The notes: a model not told the origin generated them from the letters alone. A stretch of DNA of 10,825 nucleotides from JBEVEP01 sp040512755 (GCA_040512755.1 JBEVEP010000203.1:1-10825); one strand, 5' to 3'. Positions 1-6,877 are shown, counted from the stretch's first letter. A program made the numbers and translations.

Positions 1-333
1 TGCCAGATCGGCTGCCGAACCCGACCGCCCGGATTCGCCGGGGATGCCGTCGAAAAGTCCCATCGCACTTTCGATGAGGACAAAATCGGCATCAGCCGCG
101 CACTCGGCGGCAAGCGCATTGAGCAGCCCCGCCGGCATTGCCCAACTGTCGAGATTGACCCCCGGCTGCCCTGTCGCTGCCGCATGAAAGCCTGGATCGA
201 TGTAGTCGGGTCCGGACTTCGCGCCGCGCACGCGCAACCCGCGCCGCGCCAGGGCCCGCAGCATGCCTATCGTAACACTCGTTTTGCCGGCGCCGGAGCG
301 GGGCGCGCCGATGATCAATCCGCGAGCTGTCAT
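1..333 (-). CDS. cobB: Cobyrinate (hydrogenobyrinate) a,c-diamide synthase, N-terminal part
   Basis: This is the first 111 codons of CobB, the ATP- and glutamine-dependent cytoplasmic enzyme that amidates the a and c side chains of hydrogenobyrinic acid. The gene runs off the window at position 1. My translation of the minus strand starts MTARGLIIGAPRSGAGKTS. Residues 9-19 are the P-loop (GAPRSGAGKTS), residues 39-50 are the family motif KSGPDYIDPGFH, and residues 88-96 (ESAMGLFDG) match the Walker B-like E-x-x-MGL-[FY]-DG motif. The C-terminal glutamine amidotransferase domain with its cysteine lies outside the window. The ATG at 333 overlaps the cobA stop by 4 bp (ATGA), which fixes the start and suggests translational coupling. 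The family could also act on cobyrinate (CbiA type), but the aerobic neighbours favour CobB. Confidence 0.95.
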   Translation of the reverse strand, partial: MTARGLIIGAPRSGAGKTSVTIGMLRALARRGLRVRGAKSGPDYIDPGFHAAATGQPGVNLDSWAMPAGLLNALAAECAADADFVLIESAMGLFDGIPGESGRSGSAADLA

Positions 334-1130
334 GTCACCTCCGGCGAAACGAGCTGGAGAAGTTCGGCGCGCATAGACACGATCTCGCCGATCGCAATCA
401 GCGCCGGCGAACCGAAATCGAGCCGTTCGGCCTCGGCGGCGATGGTCGCCAGCGTGGCGACGTGGATGCGCTCACGGGGCGTTGTAGCGGCCATGATGAT
501 CACCGCCGGCGTTTCCGCCGGAAGCCCGCCCGCCAGGAGAGATGTCACGATATGAGGCAGATTCTTCAGGCCCATATAGATCACGATGGGCTCGCCCGTT
601 CTGGCAAGCGCAGCCCAATCGAGCTCGTCCTCATGATCCGCCGTATGGCCCGTGGCAAGGATGATGGCCTTGTTCAGACCGCGCATGGTCGGCGGGATGC
701 CCGCGCTGCCGAGCGCGCCGAAGGCCGCAGTGATGCCCGGCAGGTATCGAAAAGGAATGCCCTCGCGCGCGAGCGCCAGCGCTTCCTCGCCGCCGCGGCC
801 GAATATGTACGGATCGCCGCCCTTCAGGCGAAGCACGCGGCGTCCAGCCCTGGCAAGCGCTATCAATTTCGCTGTGATTTCATCCTGCTTGATCGACGGC
901 TGCCCGCCGCGCTTTCCCACGAAAACCAGCTCTGCCTGTTCGGCAATGGCGACCACTGCCGGGTCTACGAGTGCGTCATAGACAAGCGCATCGGCCTGCA
1001 TAAGCGCCGACGCCACATCGAGCGTGAGGCACCCAGGGTCGCCGGGACCCGCCCCGGCCAGCCAGACATGCCCCGGTTCGAGACGCGCCGTCCGGCGCTG
1101 CAAAAGAGCCAGCGTCTTCTCAATGCTCAT
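330..1130 (-). CDS. cobA: Uroporphyrinogen-III C-methyltransferase
   Basis: CobA (SUMT) transfers two methyl groups from S-adenosylmethionine to C2 and C7 of uroporphyrinogen III and makes precorrin-2, the entry point to corrin synthesis. The 266-residue product is normal for a stand-alone SUMT and has no fused CysG or HemD domain. Visible tetrapyrrole-methylase motifs are VWLAGAGPGDP (22-32), VGKRGG (71-76), LKGGDPYIFGRGGEE (102-116), PGIT (131-134) and AIGEIV (246-251). Where many SUMTs have THR after the IP-x motif, this one has TMR (148-150). The gene starts with ATG at 1130, 52 bp from the divergent cbiD start, with a weak AAAGG Shine-Dalgarno sequence upstream. Its stop overlaps the cobB start by 4 bp. 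Because cbiD on the other strand separates it from cobM, it probably has its own promoter near 1130-1190 or is reached by read-through antisense to cbiD. Confidence 0.96.
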   Translation of the reverse strand: MSIEKTLALLQRRTARLEPGHVWLAGAGPGDPGCLTLDVASALMQADALVYDALVDPAVVAIAEQAELVFVGKRGGQPSIKQDEITAKLIALARAGRRVLRLKGGDPYIFGRGGEEALALAREGIPFRYLPGITAAFGALGSAGIPPTMRGLNKAIILATGHTADHEDELDWAALARTGEPIVIYMGLKNLPHIVTSLLAGGLPAETPAVIIMAATTPRERIHVATLATIAAEAERLDFGSPALIAIGEIVSMRAELLQLVSPEVT

Positions 1131-1142
1131 GCGACGGCCTTT

Positions 1143-1169
1143 GCGGATGACGCCCGATGGGCGTTCCGC
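1143..1169. promoter_or_regulatory. Inverted repeat in the cobA-cbiD divergent intergenic region
   Basis: The 52-bp gap between the divergent starts holds an interrupted palindrome. GCGGA (1143-1147) pairs with TCCGC (1165-1169), and ACGCCC (1150-1155) pairs perfectly with GGGCGT (1159-1164) around a GAT loop, leaving a 2-nt bulge at 1148-1149. That gives 11 base pairs. It is not followed by a T-run, so a terminator is unlikely. It could be an operator for the divergent pair or a leader hairpin in one of the mRNAs. A TATAGA sequence at 1171-1176 resembles a -10 box but lies very close to the cbiD ATG and would imply an almost leaderless transcript. The role is inferred from position only. If cbiD starts at the alternative ATG at 1147, the repeat would be coding. 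Confidence 0.35.
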
Positions 1170-1182
1170 CTATAGAAGGGGC

Positions 1183-2298
1183 ATGACGATAGAACAACGC
1201 CCGTTGCGCCGTGGCTGGACCACCGGAACCTGTGCCGCAGCCGCCGCCAAGGCAGCCTGCGCGGCGCTGGTCACCGGTGAGTTTCCTGACCCCGTTGAGG
1301 TCACGCTGCCGGGCGGTACAACACCGGCCTTTTCCCTGGCCACTCAAAAGATGGGCAAGGCCGAAGCAACGGTGGGAATCGTCAAGGATGCCGGAGACGA
1401 CCCCGATGTGACCCATGGGGCGCTGGTATCGGCGACCGTCCGACCGGGAGCGGCGGGAACGGGCGTGACTTTCAAGGCTGGTCCGGGCGTCGGCACGGTC
1501 ACCCGCGCCGGCCTGCCGCTGCCGCCGGGCGAGCCCGCCATCAACCCGGTACCGCGCCGGATGATCACCAAGGCGATCGAGGACATAGCCGGAGCCGGAG
1601 CCGATTACGAGGTCGAAATTTCCGTAGCCGACGGCGAAAAGCTGGCGTTGAAGACCCTCAACCCACGCCTCGGCATTGTCGGCGGAATCTCCATTCTCGG
1701 CACGACCGGGATCGTTATCCCGTACTCCTGCTCGGCCTGGATCCACGGCATCCATCAAGGCATCGACGTTGCGCGGGCGGCGGGACTGGGCCACGTCGCC
1801 GGCGCGACCGGCTCCACGTCGGAGGCTGCCGTCCGGAAATTCCACGACCTGTCCGAAATAGCGCTGATCGACATGGGCGACTTCGTCGGCGGCATGCTGA
1901 AATATCTGCGCACGCATCCGATTGCGAAAGTCACGGTCGCCGGCGGCGTCGCCAAGATGACAAAACTCGCCCAAGGGATGCTCGACGTGCATTCGAAGCG
2001 CGGCCTGGCCGACCTCGATGCCCTTGCAACGATTGCCGTTGAAGCTGGCGCACATGCTGCGCTGAGCGAGAAAATACGCGCCGCTAACACGGTCGCGGAA
2101 GCGTTCCAGCACGCCGTCGCCGAGGCGGTGCCGCTTGGAGACGCCATCGCGAGGAAAGCGTGGCTCGCGGCAGCTTCTGTACTCGATCACCCGGACATCG
2201 CGCTCGAAATCCTCATCTTCGACCGTGATGGCAATCTCATGGGCCAAGCGCCCTTCACCTCGTCTCATGACCCGTCGCGCCCCCGGAAGCGCCGCTGA
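1183..2298 (+). CDS. cbiD: Cobalt-precorrin-5B (C1)-methyltransferase CbiD (CobF substitute)
   Basis: CbiD methylates C1 of the ring-contracted precorrin after the two-carbon fragment is lost. It does the methylation that CobF performs in the Pseudomonas denitrificans pathway but is unrelated to it. The 371-residue product shows the family motifs: RRGWTTGTCAAAAAKAA (9-25), KDAGDDPDVTHGA (68-80), GPGVGTVTRAGL (100-111), NPVPRRMITKAI (121-132), NPRLGIVGGISILGTTGIV (160-178) and VAGGVAKMTKLAQG (252-265). The ATG at 1183 follows a purine-rich GAAGGGG at 1175-1181 and gives the usual family N-terminus. An in-frame ATG at 1147 is a weaker alternative. The gene is on the strand opposite to its neighbours: head to head with cobA, and overlapping cobM tail to tail by 34 bp. 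The last residues (SRPRKRR) are encoded inside that overlap and are very basic. Confidence 0.95.
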   Translation: MTIEQRPLRRGWTTGTCAAAAAKAACAALVTGEFPDPVEVTLPGGTTPAFSLATQKMGKAEATVGIVKDAGDDPDVTHGALVSATVRPGAAGTGVTFKAGPGVGTVTRAGLPLPPGEPAINPVPRRMITKAIEDIAGAGADYEVEISVADGEKLALKTLNPRLGIVGGISILGTTGIVIPYSCSAWIHGIHQGIDVARAAGLGHVAGATGSTSEAAVRKFHDLSEIALIDMGDFVGGMLKYLRTHPIAKVTVAGGVAKMTKLAQGMLDVHSKRGLADLDALATIAVEAGAHAALSEKIRAANTVAEAFQHAVAEAVPLGDAIARKAWLAAASVLDHPDIALEILIFDRDGNLMGQAPFTSSHDPSRPRKRR

Positions 2299-3029
2299 TA
2301 CGCAGCGTCATAGAGTGAGCTTTCGCGGAAATCCGTCGACCCGAGCGAACGCCCGACCAGAATGAGCGCCGTGCGTTCGGCGGGATCAGCGGCGAGTCGC
2401 GACGCGATGTCTCCCAGCGTTCCGCGAACAATCCGCTCGTCTGGCCACGAAGCTCGAACCACCACGGCCACCGGGCAATCCTCGCCATAGAGCGGCGCGA
2501 GCTCCGCGACGACCTGATCCAGTGCATGGATCGCGAGGTGGATGGCGAGCGTTGCGCCGGTCGCGCCGAACGCGGTAAGCGTCTCACGCTCCGGCATCTT
2601 CGAGGCGCGGCCGGATACGCGCGTCAGCACCAGGCTTTGCGCCACTTCGGGGATGGTGAGTTCACGGCCAAGCGCCGCCGCCGCTGCTGCGAACGAAGGC
2701 ACACCTGGCGTCATCGTGTAGGGAATGCCCAGCCTTTCCAGCCGGCGGATCTGTTCCGCCACCGCGCTCCAGACCGAAAGATCGCCGGAATGCAGACGCG
2801 CAACATCCTGTCCCGCGCGATAAGCGGCAACATATTCCGCTTCGATCTCGTCGAGCGACAAGGGCGCCGTGTCCACGAGCCGCGCACCGGGCGCGCAATG
2901 CTGTAGCAGTTCCATCGACACGATCGAGCCGGCGTAGAGACAGACCGGGCAGCGGCCGAGTAGATCGTGGCCGCGCACGGTGATCAAATCCGCCGCGCCA
3001 GGCCCGGCGCCGATGAAATGCACGGTCAC
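2265..3029 (-). CDS. cobM: Precorrin-4 C11-methyltransferase
   Basis: CobM methylates C11 of precorrin-4 to give precorrin-5, using S-adenosylmethionine. The 254-residue product is the usual size for the tetrapyrrole-methylase family. Visible motifs are FIGAGPGAADLITVRG (5-20), LYAGS (31-35), LHSGDLSVW (79-87), TPGVPSF (107-113), ILVGRSL (223-229) and the C-terminal YDAAYQRRFR (240-249) typical of CobM and CbiF. The start is GTG at 3029, where it forms a GTGA overlap with the cobE stop. Another GTG lies two codons downstream. The 3' end overlaps the cbiD 3' end by 34 bp, so no terminator can lie between them. The lack of a neighbouring CbiG-type N-terminal domain and the presence of cobG favour the cobalt-free CobM assignment over CbiF. 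Confidence 0.96.
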   Translation of the reverse strand: MTVHFIGAGPGAADLITVRGHDLLGRCPVCLYAGSIVSMELLQHCAPGARLVDTAPLSLDEIEAEYVAAYRAGQDVARLHSGDLSVWSAVAEQIRRLERLGIPYTMTPGVPSFAAAAAALGRELTIPEVAQSLVLTRVSGRASKMPERETLTAFGATGATLAIHLAIHALDQVVAELAPLYGEDCPVAVVVRASWPDERIVRGTLGDIASRLAADPAERTALILVGRSLGSTDFRESSLYDAAYQRRFRGRDGS

Positions 3030-3412
3030 TTGCTGCCTCCACCCGCTGCAATCGCACAGGTCACAGAGCCGACGATGAGGCGCGGGCCAAGCAGCACCGA
3101 ACCGGATCCTGCCGCTGCCAGCGCCGCTGCTTCCGAGGCCGACCCGACACCGGCCGCTTGCCGCGCCCTTTCTGACCGGGTGACCGAGCGTCTATCCGCG
3201 TCCTTCAGTTCGGAGTCGGCAATGATATGCAGAGGCACGCCGAGCCGCTGGCTGGCGAGAATGATACCGCTTTCACTGAGCTTCAGGTCGGCGGTCGCCA
3301 AAGCGGCCAGACGCGCGCCGTCCAGCGAAAAGTGCACGAGCGCCGCGTTGATCGCAGCCAGCACTTCATCTGCGCTCACGCCCTTTCGGCAGCCTATTCC
3401 GGCGACGATCAT
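3026..3412 (-). CDS. cobE: CobE, small cobalamin biosynthesis protein (CbiG C-terminal domain homologue)
   Basis: CobE is a small protein found in aerobic B12 clusters and related to the C-terminal domain of CbiG. Its exact role is unsettled in what I know of the family: a function around precorrin-5 and its two-carbon fragment, or in carrying intermediates, has been suggested. Motifs include GIGCRKG (5-11), ADLKLSESGI (41-50), where KxxE-type residues are common, and GVGSASEAAAL (88-98). I place the start at ATG 3412, giving 128 residues beginning MIVAGIGCRKG, because it makes an ATGA overlap with the cobL stop. A GTG at 3430 in the same frame would add six residues inside cobL and seems less likely. 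The stop overlaps the cobM GTG start. No CbiG N-terminal domain is attached. Confidence 0.9.
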   Translation of the reverse strand: MIVAGIGCRKGVSADEVLAAINAALVHFSLDGARLAALATADLKLSESGIILASQRLGVPLHIIADSELKDADRRSVTRSERARQAAGVGSASEAAALAAAGSGSVLLGPRLIVGSVTCAIAAGGGSK

Positions 3413-4653
3413 GGCTTCACCCACGACCACTGCGTGACCGGCATGGCAGGCCGCCAGCCGCTCATCGAACCAACGGGTGAAGCGCGTGAAATGGCGACCC
3501 GGACAAGCCCGCCGCCGAGCTCGCGGTGCTTCGCCAGGAGGATCGCCTCCATTTCGAGTGTGACGGCATTCGCGACGAGACGGCCGCCGTGTTTCAACCC
3601 ATCGAGCGCGGCATCAAGCACACCGGCGTCACTGCCGCCGCCACCGATGAAAATGGCATCGGGCTGTTCAAGGCCGGCGAATGCGGGGGGCGCAACGCCC
3701 TCGACAACAAGGAGACCTGGCACGCCGCACGCGGCGGCGTTCCACGCGATCCTTGCCGCGCGTTCCCGGTCGGCCTCGATGGCGACCGCGCGCATTGAGC
3801 GGTCCGCCAGCATCCACTCAATTGCCACCGACCCCGAACCCGCGCCAACATCCCAGAGCAATTCGCCCCGGCGCGGCGCCAACGCAGCCAGCGTCATGGC
3901 GCGGATCTCGCGCTTGGTGATCTGGCCATCATGCTCAAATAGATCGTCCAGAAGACCGAAGCCGAGCGGGAGAATACGTGCGTCAGGCTCGGCTACGACC
4001 TCGATTGCAATCAGGTTCAGCGGATTGACCGTGGAAAGCGAGAAGGCCGAGGCAGTTTGCGTCCTGATCCTTTCTGCCGGCCCGCCGAGCGCCTCGAGCA
4101 CTGTAAGCCGAGATTGACCGAAGCCGAGCTCGCACAGCAACCGCGCCAGCGTTGCCGGCCCGTCGCCATCGGAGGTGAGCGCCAGAATGCGCGCGCCCGG
4201 ATGAAGCTCCGGTCGGATCAGATTTGGGTCTTTGCCATGCAGCGAGACGGTTCTGACGGTCTGCAGCGGCCAGCCAAGCCGTGCAGCTGCCAGACTGAAG
4301 GCGGATGGCGCAGGCAGGACGTTCATCTCTGATGGGTCGATGCGGCCGGCAAGCGTCGCTCCAACGCCATGAAGAAAAGGATCGCCGGACGCGAGCACGC
4401 AGACACTGCGCCCGCGCAATCCGGCAACGGCATCCATTCCCTGTTCGAACGGGCTCGGCCACGCACGCGCTTCGCCGGTAATCAACCCGGCCGCCAAAGC
4501 CAGATGCCGCTTGCCGCCGAAGACGATTTCCGCGGATTGGATCGCATTGCTGGCGGCCTCGCCCAGGCCCGAAATTCCGTCTTCGCCGATGCCGACGATG
4601 GACAGCCAGCGTGTGCCTGGGGCAGGTTGGCGCAAAGGTTCAGCAGGCGACAT
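3409..4653 (-). CDS. cobL: Precorrin-6Y C5,15-methyltransferase (decarboxylating)
   Basis: CobL methylates C5 and C15 of precorrin-6B and decarboxylates the ring-C acetate, giving precorrin-8X. It is a natural fusion of CbiE-like and CbiT-like domains, and at 414 residues it has the usual full length. The N-terminal CbiE part shows VGIGEDG (20-26), FGGKRHL (45-51) and ASGDPFLHGVG (88-98). The C-terminal CbiT part shows HDGQITKREIRAMTLAAL (241-258), the SAM-binding LLWDVGAGSGSVAIEW (265-280), an acidic IEAD (292-295) and FIGGGG (335-340). The start is ATG 4653. An in-frame TGA lies two codons upstream, so translation cannot begin earlier; a TTG at codon 7 is a possible later start. The ATG overlaps the cobK ATG on the other strand by two bases. 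The stop overlaps the cobE start by 4 bp. Confidence 0.96.
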   Translation of the reverse strand: MSPAEPLRQPAPGTRWLSIVGIGEDGISGLGEAASNAIQSAEIVFGGKRHLALAAGLITGEARAWPSPFEQGMDAVAGLRGRSVCVLASGDPFLHGVGATLAGRIDPSEMNVLPAPSAFSLAAARLGWPLQTVRTVSLHGKDPNLIRPELHPGARILALTSDGDGPATLARLLCELGFGQSRLTVLEALGGPAERIRTQTASAFSLSTVNPLNLIAIEVVAEPDARILPLGFGLLDDLFEHDGQITKREIRAMTLAALAPRRGELLWDVGAGSGSVAIEWMLADRSMRAVAIEADRERAARIAWNAAACGVPGLLVVEGVAPPAFAGLEQPDAIFIGGGGSDAGVLDAALDGLKHGGRLVANAVTLEMEAILLAKHRELGGGLVRVAISRASPVGSMSGWRPAMPVTQWSWVKP

Positions 4654-5419
4654 GACTCACCGCATCCTGATACTCGGCGGCACTACCGAAGCTCGGCTTC
4701 TGGCTGGTCGCCTTGCCGCGCGGCCCGGCCTCGATGTCACATTGTCTCTGGCGGGCCGCACCGCGGAACCGGCCAAACAGCGGGTTCCTGTTCGCAGCGG
4801 CGGGTTCGGTGGCGTCGACGGCTTGGCGCATTACCTTCGCAGCAACGCCTTCGACTTGCTGATTGACGCGACGCATCCTTATGCCGCGCAGATTTCCCGC
4901 AATGCCTTTCACGCCGCCCAACTGGCGGACGTGAGAGCCTTCGCGCTGAGGCGTCCGCCTTGGGAGCCTGTCGCCAGCGACCGCTGGCGGATCGTCGCAA
5001 ACGCGGAAGAAGCTGTTACGGAGCTTGGGCGAATGCCACGTCGCGTGTTTCTCGCGCTTGGGCGTCAGGAAATCGCACCCTTCGCCGCCGCACCGCAGCA
5101 CGGTTACCTGATCCGCAGCGTTGATCCGGTGGATCCGCCGCTCGGCGTGCCGGATGCGGTGTATATTCTGGCGCGCGGTCCGTTTGCGGAGCAGGACGAG
5201 CGGCAGCTTCTGCGCGAACACGGGATCGACGTCATCGTCGCCAAGAATAGCGGCGGCGCGGCGACCTATGGCAAGATCGCCGCAGCCCGCGATCTCGGCA
5301 TCGACGTGATCCTGCTGCACCGGCCGGAGGCGCCGGGCATGCCGGCGGTTGCCACTGTGGCCGAAGCGGTGGAAATGGCCGATCATCTGCTCGCCTCCGC
5401 AAGAAAGCGCGGCGTGTAG
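4652..5419 (+). CDS. cobK: Precorrin-6A reductase
   Basis: CobK reduces precorrin-6A to precorrin-6B (dihydro-precorrin-6) with NADPH. The 255-residue product matches the family from its first residues: LGGTTEAR (8-15), the nucleotide-binding loop; GFGG (51-54); DATHPYAAQIS (72-82); LALGRQE (134-140); RSVDPV (155-160); and AKNSGGAATYGKI (207-219). The frame stays open upstream to an ATG at 4511, but homology and family length favour ATG 4652, with an AGCAGG just upstream. The gene is transcribed opposite to its neighbours. Its start codon overlaps the cobL start (shared CATG, 4651-4654), so its promoter and ribosome binding site must lie inside the cobL coding region. Its last 37 bp overlap the 3' end of cobJ. 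Confidence 0.96.
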   Translation: MTHRILILGGTTEARLLAGRLAARPGLDVTLSLAGRTAEPAKQRVPVRSGGFGGVDGLAHYLRSNAFDLLIDATHPYAAQISRNAFHAAQLADVRAFALRRPPWEPVASDRWRIVANAEEAVTELGRMPRRVFLALGRQEIAPFAAAPQHGYLIRSVDPVDPPLGVPDAVYILARGPFAEQDERQLLREHGIDVIVAKNSGGAATYGKIAAARDLGIDVILLHRPEAPGMPAVATVAEAVEMADHLLASARKRGV

Positions 5420-6147
5420 ACAAGCGACGGTTTCGCGCCTCGATCGATGATGCGGGTTTCGGGCGAGCCGACAATCACACACGTTGCCATATCGGCCCAG
5501 GATGGGTCGGCTTCACTAAGGTGCGAGACCCGCATGCGTTCATCTGCACGTCCCGCCGCGCGACCGAAGATGACCGGCGTGGATGCGGGCAATTCACCGC
5601 GCAGAAGTTCGAACGCCCTGCCGAGCTGCCAGGGCCGGGTGCGGCTGGTCGGATTGTAGAGCGCGATGACCAGTCCGGCGCGCGCGACCGCCTCCAAGCG
5701 CTGTTCGATGACGTCCCAAGGCTTCAGATTGTCGGACAGCGAGATTGCGCAGAAGTCATGGCCAAGGGGCGCGCCGACCCGTGCCGCGACAGCCAGCATG
5801 GCGGTGATGCCGGGAACAATGACAATCTCGAGGCTCCGCCATTCCTCAGGGCCGCGCTCGATTGCTTCGCAGACGGCGGCTGCCATTGCGAATACGCCCG
5901 GATCGCCGCCAGACACGACGCAAACATCCGCACCGTCTGCGGCGCGCGCCAATGCCGCCGATGCGCGGTCGAGTTCCTCGCGATTGTCCGATGCATGCCG
6001 GATCTGGTCCGCTCTCAAGGTCAGCCGGTCGAGATAGGGCGCGTAGCCGAAGAACTCGCGGCTCTCGGCCACGACCCGTGCGGCTTCCGGCGTCGTTTGG
6101 TCGGGGCTCCCCGGCCCGAGGCCAACGACAGCGACGCGTCCGCTCAT
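5383..6147 (-). CDS. cobJ: Precorrin-3B C17-methyltransferase
   Basis: CobJ methylates C17 of precorrin-3B and drives contraction of the macrocycle, giving precorrin-4. The 254-residue product is the standard single-domain size. Motifs in order are VVGLGPGSPDQTTP (7-20), GYAPYLDR (34-41), VSGGDPGVFAMA (78-89), VPGITAM (111-117), GHDFCAISLSDNLKPW (129-144), YNPTSRTRPWQL (164-175) and YTPR (244-247). The SLSD stretch and YNP-x-S-x-x-R are typical of CobJ and CbiH. The ATG at 6147 overlaps the cobI stop by 4 bp. The 3' end overlaps the convergent cobK by 37 bp. The next minus-strand gene, cobL, starts about 730 bp further on, with cobK filling the space on the other strand. Confidence 0.96.
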   Translation of the reverse strand: MSGRVAVVGLGPGSPDQTTPEAARVVAESREFFGYAPYLDRLTLRADQIRHASDNREELDRASAALARAADGADVCVVSGGDPGVFAMAAAVCEAIERGPEEWRSLEIVIVPGITAMLAVAARVGAPLGHDFCAISLSDNLKPWDVIEQRLEAVARAGLVIALYNPTSRTRPWQLGRAFELLRGELPASTPVIFGRAAGRADERMRVSHLSEADPSWADMATCVIVGSPETRIIDRGAKPSLVYTPRFLAEASR

Positions 6148-6875
6148 GGCCGGGCACTCCAGCCCGGCACCAGGACGATCGCAAAGTACGGTGCGTCATC
6201 GTCCCGCTTTTCCGAGAGCCGCATCGAGACGGTGTCAGCCATGGTGCCCCGCTCGACATAGACCGCGTCGTTCAGCTTTCCCGCGCTTTCCAACGCCCGC
6301 CTGATTTTCTGCAGGTTGCGGCCAACCTTCATGATCACAGCCGCATCCGTGTCGTGAAGCCGGCGCGTTAGCTCTCCTTCATCCATCGTACCCGGCAGAA
6401 CGGAGAGCACATCGTCACCCTGCACGATCGGCAAGCCGGCTTGCGACCAGCACCCGGACATGGCCGTGACGCCGGGAATGACTTCTGTAGGAAAGTCGGC
6501 GCAGAGCCTCACATGCAAATGCATGTAGGAGCCATAGAAAAGCGGGTCTCCCTCGCTCAGCACGGCAACTGTGCGGCCTTCGGAAAGATGCGTAGCGACG
6601 GCCCTGGCCGACTCCTCATAAAAGTCGCTGATTGCGCTCTGGTACGCTTGTTCTGCCCGGTCGATCTCGGTTGTGACAGGATAAAGCAGTGGCAGCTCGA
6701 CGATGTCGGGACGCAGCTTTCCCTCGACGATGGCCCGCGCATTGCTCCTGTTTCCGCGCTTGGCGAAATGGGCCAACACGTCAGCCTCCGCAAGCGCGCG
6801 GACGGCCTTGAGCGTCAGCAATTCCGGATCGCCCGGCCCCGTGCCAACGCCGATCAACCTGCCTTTGCCGTTCAT
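6144..6875 (-). CDS. cobI: Precorrin-2 C20-methyltransferase
   Basis: CobI methylates C20 of precorrin-2 to give precorrin-3A, the substrate of CobG. The 243-residue product fits the family size. Motifs are GVGTGPGDPELLTLKA (9-24), SEGDPLFYGSYMHL (107-120), IPGVTAMS (133-140) and a C-terminal PYFAIVLVPG (229-238). Two starts are possible. ATG 6875 lies 2 bp after the cobH stop. GTG 6881, two codons earlier, would give a GTGA overlap like other junctions here and a 245-residue protein. I give the ATG, but the protein is the same apart from two residues. The frame remains open further upstream inside cobH, where it is only the shadow of that gene. The stop overlaps the cobJ start by 4 bp. Confidence 0.95.
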   Translation of the reverse strand: MNGKGRLIGVGTGPGDPELLTLKAVRALAEADVLAHFAKRGNRSNARAIVEGKLRPDIVELPLLYPVTTEIDRAEQAYQSAISDFYEESARAVATHLSEGRTVAVLSEGDPLFYGSYMHLHVRLCADFPTEVIPGVTAMSGCWSQAGLPIVQGDDVLSVLPGTMDEGELTRRLHDTDAAVIMKVGRNLQKIRRALESAGKLNDAVYVERGTMADTVSMRLSEKRDDDAPYFAIVLVPGWSARP

Positions 6876-6877
6876 GC

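Noticed and set aside
1024..1182. N-terminal extension of cbiD to ATG 1024
   Set aside because: The extra residues are antisense to cobA, are Arg-rich and do not resemble CbiD, which starts properly at 1183.
1120..2268. A 382-codon open frame on the minus strand opposite cbiD
   Set aside because: It is antisense to a gene with clear CbiD motifs. Its translation is Arg/Gly-rich with no recognisable domain, as expected for a shadow frame in high-GC DNA.
3413..3430. Extended cobE start at GTG 3430
   Set aside because: ATG 3412 gives the usual N-terminus at the GIGCRKG motif and the same ATGA overlap seen at other junctions.
5351..5357. GCCACTG, resembling the B12-box core of a cobalamin riboswitch
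   Set aside because: It lies inside the cobK coding region near its 3' end. I see none of the surrounding conserved riboswitch stems, and no gene start lies downstream on that strand.
4640..5482. A 280-codon open frame on the minus strand opposite cobK
   Set aside because: The cobK frame carries all the family motifs. The antisense translation is rich in Arg, His and Cys with no domain, so it is a shadow.
5521..6261. A 246-codon plus-strand open frame opposite cobJ and the cobI 3' end
   Set aside because: It crosses two well-supported minus-strand genes and shows no recognisable motif.
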